A DNA stretch of 10,677 bases from an uncultured Prevotella sp. (lineage in GTDB: Bacteria; Bacteroidota; Bacteroidia; Bacteroidales; Bacteroidaceae). A program made the translations under genes and the position numbers. The stretch spans positions 1-10,677 of the forward strand of contig CALFGU010000044.1 in assembly GCA_937877685.1 (NCBI GenBank), given 5' to 3'. The notes under the pieces were generated by a model. It saw only the letters and a program-made list of their open reading frames with translations. It was not told the origin of the DNA and did no database searches. Position 1 is the first letter of the stretch. Each line of letters starts with the position of its first letter. Positions 6,152 to 10,677 of this stretch are shown one piece after another.

Positions 6152-9100
6152 TTACTTCACACTGATGCGCAACTTGTAATTCATCTTCTTGTTGGGCACC
6201 TTGTACTTTTCAATCGTGTCCACACCGCCACAAGAAGCGTTACCCACACCACGGTGGTAAGCGTCAAAGTGGAGCACGGTGTAAGGACGGTCTTGCATTT
6301 CCCAGAGGTGGTTGCTCTTCATGAGGTCGGCATCTGTCCAGGGGAGTGCACTGAAACTTACGTTGCCTTCGGTTTCGATAACAATGCCAAAACCAGTAGC
6401 ATCTGTGAGCACGAGTTCGCGGAGTTCTTCACGCTGACCTGTAGATTGGGGCTTCACGTAACGTTCGTGCATTTCGCCCACCTTTGAAGTGTAGCGACCA
6501 GCAATCACACCCGCCTTGCGGTCAGAATAGTTTTCCCAAGGACCAAGCGCATAGTAATCTACTTGCTTGAGCGCTGAGTCAACATGACAAACAAGACCTG
6601 CGCGGCGCAACTCTCCGTGCTTGGGAGTAAAGGTTGCGTCCACATCCATTACGCCTTGGGGATAGAGGGTATAGACAATGTCGGTCTTACAAAGCGAACC
6701 GTCGCGAGAGGTTGTCACAACGATGCGGTCTGCCTGTTCTTCAATCTTGAATGTTCCGCGTTCTTCGAGTCCGTTATTGGTATTGCCGAAGCGGTCATTT
6801 TCAATCCAGCGGTGGTTGTCGTAAACGAAGCCCTGACCATCCTTAATGATTTCGCGACCATCGAGAAGGAGACCGATGAGCTGACCGTTTTCTTCGTTGA
6901 AGATTGCCTTAATCTTGTCGTTACCAAGGTGCACCTTGCCGTTTTGGTTAATACCATTTTCAAACGCACCCTTACCCTTGATTGCAGCAAGTGCGGGACG
7001 TGCCACAAGTTCGTACTGCTTGAGCGCCACTTCATGACCTGCAGGAGCAAAGAGTTGTTCTGTAGCGTGACACACACGGAGGTTCAAGAGGATTTCTTCA
7101 CCCTTCTGTTCTGCCTTGGCTAACTTCACCTTGGGCACCTTAATGGTCACCACTTCCTTCTCGCCTTCGCCACCAGCAGTGAGTTTCATCTGCTTCTTGG
7201 CAACTACTTTACCATCCTTCACCACTTCGTAAACGAGATAGAAGTCTGACATGGGTGTGAAGTTGTACATATTCTTGAGCTCTACCTTCACGGTGTTTGC
7301 CTTCTTATCCACTCCGAGGAAGTTGAACTTGATAAACTCGTGAGCAGCCTTCACTTCCTTGAGCTTCGCACTCTCATGGCGTGTAGCGGGAATGATACCG
7401 TTAGAGCAGAAGTTGCCTTGGTGAGGACCAGGGAAGTCATAACCCGTGTGGAGGCGGTAAATGCCCTGCTTGATTTCCTTGGGTTCGTAAATAGCTTGGT
7501 CCACCCAGTCCCAAATACAACCACCGATCGTAGAATTACTGTTCTCAATCGATTCCCAATACTCGGGCAAGTTACCAATAGCATTACCCATGGCGTGCGC
7601 ATACTCACAGATGAACATGGGTTTGTCAAGGTCGTTGGTGTAACGTGCCATCCAGTCCATACCGGGATACATCTTTGAATAGAAGTCACTGTACTTGCTA
7701 CCGCCATAAGGCTTGTCAATACGCGTTCCTTCATAGTGGATAGGACGAGAGTCGAGCGCTGCAGCAGCTTCGTAACAATCCTTGAAGTTCTTACCAGCGC
7801 CGGCTTCGTTACCCAAACTCCACATCACTACAGAGGGGTGGTTGCGGTCGCGAAGCACCATGCGGTCGATACGATCTACGAAAGCGGGAATCCAACTTTC
7901 GCGATCAGAGATAGACTGATTAGCATGGTCTTCCAAGTCTGCTTCATCACAGGTGTAGAGACCGTAGTGGTCGAACATCGCATACATACGTGCCGCATTG
8001 GGATAGTGCGACGTACGGATGGTGTTGATATTGTTTTGCTTCATCAAGAGCACGTCTTGCAACATCGACTCTGTAGTCACCGCACGTCCGTAGAGGGGAT
8101 GCGAGTCGTGGCGATTCACGCCCTTGAAGAAGACACGCTTGCCGTTGATATAGACAATAGAATTTTCAATCTTGATATCGCGGAAACCATACTTCGTTGA
8201 GAACGCCATTTCTTCCTTGCCCGCACCGTCCTTTTGGATAATGCGCACGGTGTAAAGGTTGGGCGTTTCAGCCGTCCACGCCTGAATGTTTTCAAGACTG
8301 AATTCTACGGCAGCACGATAGCGTGTGAAGCCTGCGTCAAAGAGTCCGTAGGTCACGTCCTTCTGTGCCACTTCCTTACCTTGGGGATCAAACACCTTTA
8401 CCGTAAGGTTCTTCTTTTCATCATGGCGTCCCTGAATGGGGTCAAAGCGCATTTCTACCTGCATTGTAGCATTCTTGTAATCAGCAGAAAGTGTTGACGT
8501 AATATAATGGTCGCGCACACTTACCGTAGGCACATTATATACATAGACATCGCGGAAGATACCCGACATACGGAACATGTCCTGACATTCCAAGTAAGAG
8601 CCGTCGCTCCAACGGAACACTTCTACCGCAAGAGTGTTTTCCGCGCCCTTCTTCAAGAACTTCGTGATGTCAAATTCCGCAACGTTGTTCGCACCTTGGG
8701 TATAACCCACATATTCTCCGTTGATCCACACGTTTGCTGCCGAGTAGATACCACCGAAGTGGAGAATCGTACGCTTTTCATTCCAATCTGCGGGCACGGA
8801 GAACTTACGAACGTACGAACCTACGGGATTGATGCCGTAATTCTTGCCACCGTCGTTATAGCCTGGGCGAGCCTTGATAAAGGGAGGCGTATTTCCGTGG
8901 GGATATTCTACGTTACAATAGATGGGGCGGTCGTATCCGTGCATTTCCCAGTTAGAGGGCACGGGAATTTCGTCCCACTTGCTCACGTCAAAGCCTTCCT
9001 TAAAGAAATCGAGCGGACGCTGTGAGGGTTCGGGCACGAAGTGGAACTTCCATGTGCCGTTGAGCGTCATGTACTGCTTATTCACAGGCTCCGTCCAGGG

Positions 9101-10174
9101 AGTTGCATAATACGCAGCGTCGGCAAGCATGTCGGCTTCGGTAGCATAGGGCATGTAAGTCGCAACAGCTACTTCCTTATTGATACCGAAGACTGCTTCG
9201 TCCTCCCAAATGGGCGACTTAATCTTGGGCTTTTCTACCTGCTCAAAGGTGAACCACGCCGCCTTGTCCTTGGCGTCATAATCTGTGAGCATCATCTTGC
9301 CATCCTTGAGTGCATACATGGTCTTGCCATCCTTACCCTTAACGCCAGCTGAGAGGATGCGGTAAGCGCCGGGCATTTCAGTTACGGGTTGGAACTCCCA
9401 ACGGGCATTGTTCCACACACCTTCCTGTGCGGTCCACTGAATGAGTTGCTTGATACCCATATTGTCGCCACCGTCGTCGAAGTGCTGTGTGTAGAAAGCA
9501 CCACCCACCACGCGCTGCTTCAAGTCGAGCATCTTAATGCTCCAATACTGTCCGCGGTTCATCTTGTCCACGGCTTCACCCACAATGCGCGCATTGTTTT
9601 CTCCGCTATCGCCATTGCCAAGAACGAGTTCGGGATGCGCCACACTGCGAATGCGGTACGTCAAATTATCGTCAAAACCTGAAACTGCCGAGGGTTTAAT
9701 GTTAAACATCGCCTTGCGGTTTCCCTGTGCCTTAGCCTTGTCGGTAAGGGCGAGTTTGCCGTTTGCGCCCACCACCATTGCCTTAGCGGGTTGGTTACTG
9801 GGAATCAGATAAACGAGTCCGTCCGTAGCGGGTTCCGTGCGCCACAACTGGAATTCGTCAGAACCGTTGTTCTCACCCATCTCCACGCGACCGTCGTCCG
9901 TGCAGCGCACAGCGAGATTGCTAAAGGGGTTAATAATGCGCCAACTTCCGGCAAGTTCCGTCACAGTCCAGTGTTGCTCCGCCTGACCAGCGTCAGCCTT
10001 TGCCAACTGTACGCCACCGTCTGCGCTATACGTCAACACCTGACCCGCCTTCGTGGCTGTCTCTACATTGTAAAGGTTACCCTTCACATAGTTCTGAGCC
10101 ACCGCCGCGCCCATCGTAACCACCATCATTAGGGCTACCAGCAACAAGCGCTTGATTCGAATGAATGAATGCAT
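6152..10174 (-). CDS. exported GH2 beta-galactosidase with N-terminal ricin-like domains
   Basis: Likely hydrolyses terminal beta-galactosides from glycans in the periplasm or at the surface. From the chosen ATG (10174) it has 1340 residues. Seen: signal peptide 1-26 (RIKRLLLVALMMVV..GAAVA); two beta-trefoil-like domains, about 28-160 and 168-312, with QxW motifs at 67-69, 109-111 and 209-211; then a LacZ-type core of about 1000 residues. The sugar-binding domain holds VPSNWEMHGYDRPIYCNVEYP (405-425), the barrel GVNRHDSHP (685-693), the acid/base WSLGNE (E790) and the nucleophile ICEYAHAMGN (E857). The C-terminal small-chain domain (about 1073-1338) includes GPWENYSDR and SALPWT. E. coli LacZ is about 1024 residues; the excess is the N-terminal trefoils, which may bind carbohydrate. 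A longer frame starts at 10273, but the promoter lies within it and the signal peptide begins at 10174. No SusC/SusD or regulator gene is beside it. Substrate and location are inferred. Confidence 0.92.
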   Translation of the reverse strand: MHSFIRIKRLLLVALMMVVTMGAAVAQNYVKGNLYNVETATKAGQVLTYSADGGVQLAKADAGQAEQHWTVTELAGSWRIINPFSNLAVRCTDDGRVEMGENNGSDEFQLWRTEPATDGLVYLIPSNQPAKAMVVGANGKLALTDKAKAQGNRKAMFNIKPSAVSGFDDNLTYRIRSVAHPELVLGNGDSGENNARIVGEAVDKMNRGQYWSIKMLDLKQRVVGGAFYTQHFDDGGDNMGIKQLIQWTAQEGVWNNARWEFQPVTEMPGAYRILSAGVKGKDGKTMYALKDGKMMLTDYDAKDKAAWFTFEQVEKPKIKSPIWEDEAVFGINKEVAVATYMPYATEADMLADAAYYATPWTEPVNKQYMTLNGTWKFHFVPEPSQRPLDFFKEGFDVSKWDEIPVPSNWEMHGYDRPIYCNVEYPHGNTPPFIKARPGYNDGGKNYGINPVGSYVRKFSVPADWNEKRTILHFGGIYSAANVWINGEYVGYTQGANNVAEFDITKFLKKGAENTLAVEVFRWSDGSYLECQDMFRMSGIFRDVYVYNVPTVSVRDHYITSTLSADYKNATMQVEMRFDPIQGRHDEKKNLTVKVFDPQGKEVAQKDVTYGLFDAGFTRYRAAVEFSLENIQAWTAETPNLYTVRIIQKDGAGKEEMAFSTKYGFRDIKIENSIVYINGKRVFFKGVNRHDSHPLYGRAVTTESMLQDVLLMKQNNINTIRTSHYPNAARMYAMFDHYGLYTCDEADLEDHANQSISDRESWIPAFVDRIDRMVLRDRNHPSVVMWSLGNEAGAGKNFKDCYEAAAALDSRPIHYEGTRIDKPYGGSKYSDFYSKMYPGMDWMARYTNDLDKPMFICEYAHAMGNAIGNLPEYWESIENSNSTIGGCIWDWVDQAIYEPKEIKQGIYRLHTGYDFPGPHQGNFCSNGIIPATRHESAKLKEVKAAHEFIKFNFLGVDKKANTVKVELKNMYNFTPMSDFYLVYEVVKDGKVVAKKQMKLTAGGEGEKEVVTIKVPKVKLAKAEQKGEEILLNLRVCHATEQLFAPAGHEVALKQYELVARPALAAIKGKGAFENGINQNGKVHLGNDKIKAIFNEENGQLIGLLLDGREIIKDGQGFVYDNHRWIENDRFGNTNNGLEERGTFKIEEQADRIVVTTSRDGSLCKTDIVYTLYPQGVMDVDATFTPKHGELRRAGLVCHVDSALKQVDYYALGPWENYSDRKAGVIAGRYTSKVGEMHERYVKPQSTGQREELRELVLTDATGFGIVIETEGNVSFSALPWTDADLMKSNHLWEMQDRPYTVLHFDAYHRGVGNASCGGVDTIEKYKVPNKKMNYKLRISVK

Positions 10175-10221
10175 AAGCAGTAAAGAATTATAATTTATTA
10201 TTAATGAACATTCAGAGACCA

Positions 10222-10252
10222 CAAAGTTACCACTAATATTCGAAATAAACAA
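10222..10252 (-). promoter_or_regulatory. promoter of the beta-galactosidase gene
   Basis: On the minus strand, TTG (10252-10250), a 20-base spacer and TAACTTTG (10229-10222) match the Bacteroidetes consensus TTG-N19-21-TAnnTTTG. It is the best promoter in the window. Transcription would start near 10216, giving a leader of about 40 bases, AT-rich and without a Shine-Dalgarno, before the ATG at 10174. This position rules out the upstream ATG at 10273. Confidence 0.8.
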
Positions 10253-10339
10253 CTTTTTGTTTTTCCTCTGCAAAAATCAATTCCACAGACATTCATCTCC
10301 AACTCACTGAATCCACGGAACGTCTATTATTACGTTATC

Positions 10340-10366
10340 AACATGATTTCACGGTTTTCACGGATT
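10340..10366 (-). repeat. 9-base repeat triplet (AATCCGTGA type)
   Basis: On the minus strand: AATCCGTGA, AAACCGTGA, AATCATGTT, followed by GATAACGT. It has the same 9-base register and the same ending (GATAA) as the copies at 3239-3265 and 5583-5600. It lies upstream of the beta-galactosidase promoter. Confidence 0.6.
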
Positions 10367-10389
10367 CCTTACGGAGCACCTACTTCTCT

Positions 10390-10493
10390 CCACGTATCAC
10401 AAGTATCTACACGTATTTATTTATCAACTGATTAAACTGATTCAACAGATTTCCCTGCGGGGCACTTACTTCTCTCCAAGTATCGCAAGTATT
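10390..10493 (-). repeat. three successive 9-base repeat runs
   Basis: Read on the plus strand: CCACGTATC, ACAAGTATC, TACACGTAT (10390-10416); CAACTGATT, AAACTGATT, CAACAGATT (10425-10451); CCAAGTATC, GCAAGTATT (10476-10493). The first and third runs are each preceded by TACTTCTCT and flank the second, so GGAGAGAAGTA is the shared tail on the minus strand. GCGGGG.CACTTACTTCTCT-like text (10458 onward) also echoes GGAGCACCTACTTCTCT at 10374. The stretch 10274-10677 holds no gene I can support. Confidence 0.65.
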
Positions 10494-10516
10494 GCGAGGA
10501 AAAACAGTGTCAGTTT

Positions 10517-10566
10517 AATCTTGTTAATAAAAAAACTTATGCTCCTTCTGTTCTTATGTCAAAAAG
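10517..10566 (+). repeat. 9-base unit plus CTTCTGTTCTTATGTC module
   Basis: AATCTTGTT and an A-tract lead into ACTTATGCTCCTTCTG then TTCTTATGTCAAAAA. The preceding text TCAGTTTAATCT is shared with the copy at 5576-5587, so the cassette is clearly homologous to the one at 5583-5637. Confidence 0.7.
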
Positions 10567-10575
10567 TTGATAAAA

Positions 10576-10677
10576 ATACGCGCAGATACACGTGATACGT
10601 GGAGACATATAACTTTAGACATAAGAACAAAAGAACATAACTTCTGTCCCTTCTGTTCTTCTGTCAAAAAAACAGTT
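10576..10677 (+). repeat. GATACGTGG 9-base triplet and an inverted module pair, running to the window end
   Basis: ATACGCGCA, GATACACGT, GATACGTGG (10576-10602) form a 9-base run. GACATAAGAAC (10618-10628) is an inverted copy, with one mismatch, of GTTCTTCTGTC inside the module at 10640-10677 (ACTTCTGTCCCTTCTG then TTCTTCTGTCAA). The block runs off the right edge of the window, so its full extent is unknown. Confidence 0.6.

Noticed and set aside
2917..10677. CRISPR array as an explanation of the repeats
   Set aside because: Units are 8-9 bases, degenerate and directly abutting, with no constant repeat-spacer alternation and no cas genes.

Overview
The window looks like a chromosomal segment of a member of the Bacteroidales (phylum Bacteroidota), most plausibly Prevotellaceae or a close relative. 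The reasons are: an Omp28-type lipoprotein, a DUF6029 outer-membrane protein and a DUF3467 protein, all typical of this phylum; promoter-like TAnnTTTG boxes of the Bacteroidetes kind in front of three genes; no convincing Shine-Dalgarno sequences; and a large exported GH2 beta-galactosidase. The family-level placement is an inference.

Layout. Positions 1-3911 hold a minus-strand cell-envelope cluster. A secreted TlpA/thioredoxin-like protein (3417-3911) is followed, after a 551-base gap full of repeats, by a DUF6029 barrel-like outer-membrane protein (1174-2865). An Omp28-family lipoprotein follows 15 bases later (1-1158, cut by the window edge). The first and last proteins both carry a CxxC thioredoxin-type motif, so the cluster may deal with thiol/disulfide chemistry or folding in the envelope. 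Divergent from it, a single plus-strand gene (4275-5315) encodes a DUF318/ArsP-type permease of the SO_0444 Cu/Zn efflux kind, with a histidine- and cysteine-rich loop. It has its own promoter-like box and a hairpin/U-tract terminator. Positions 5636-10174 are again minus strand: a 1340-residue beta-galactosidase with two N-terminal ricin-like beta-trefoils, then a small DUF3467 protein, then a strong intrinsic terminator.

The least ordinary part is what lies between the genes. Gaps 2866-3416, 5316-5697 and 10175-10677 are packed with short degenerate repeats. There are runs of two or three 9-base units (AATCTGTTG, GATACGTGG, AATCCGTAG, ACGCAGACT types), a recurring module ending in CTGTTCTTCTGTCAA, and a family of GGACGYACG hairpins. 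At least two hairpins of this last kind sit at intrinsic terminators. The 136-base gap between the beta-galactosidase and DUF3467 genes holds a different array, with an 8-base unit (GAGGTTNN) in inverted orientation. Two further long hairpins have no obvious job: 4052-4116 in the divergent promoter region, and 3333-3388 with its T-tract on the strand opposite to the nearby genes. I see no tRNA, rRNA, CRISPR array, transposase or phage gene. No new protein system is evident; the novelty, if any, is in the intergenic repeats.
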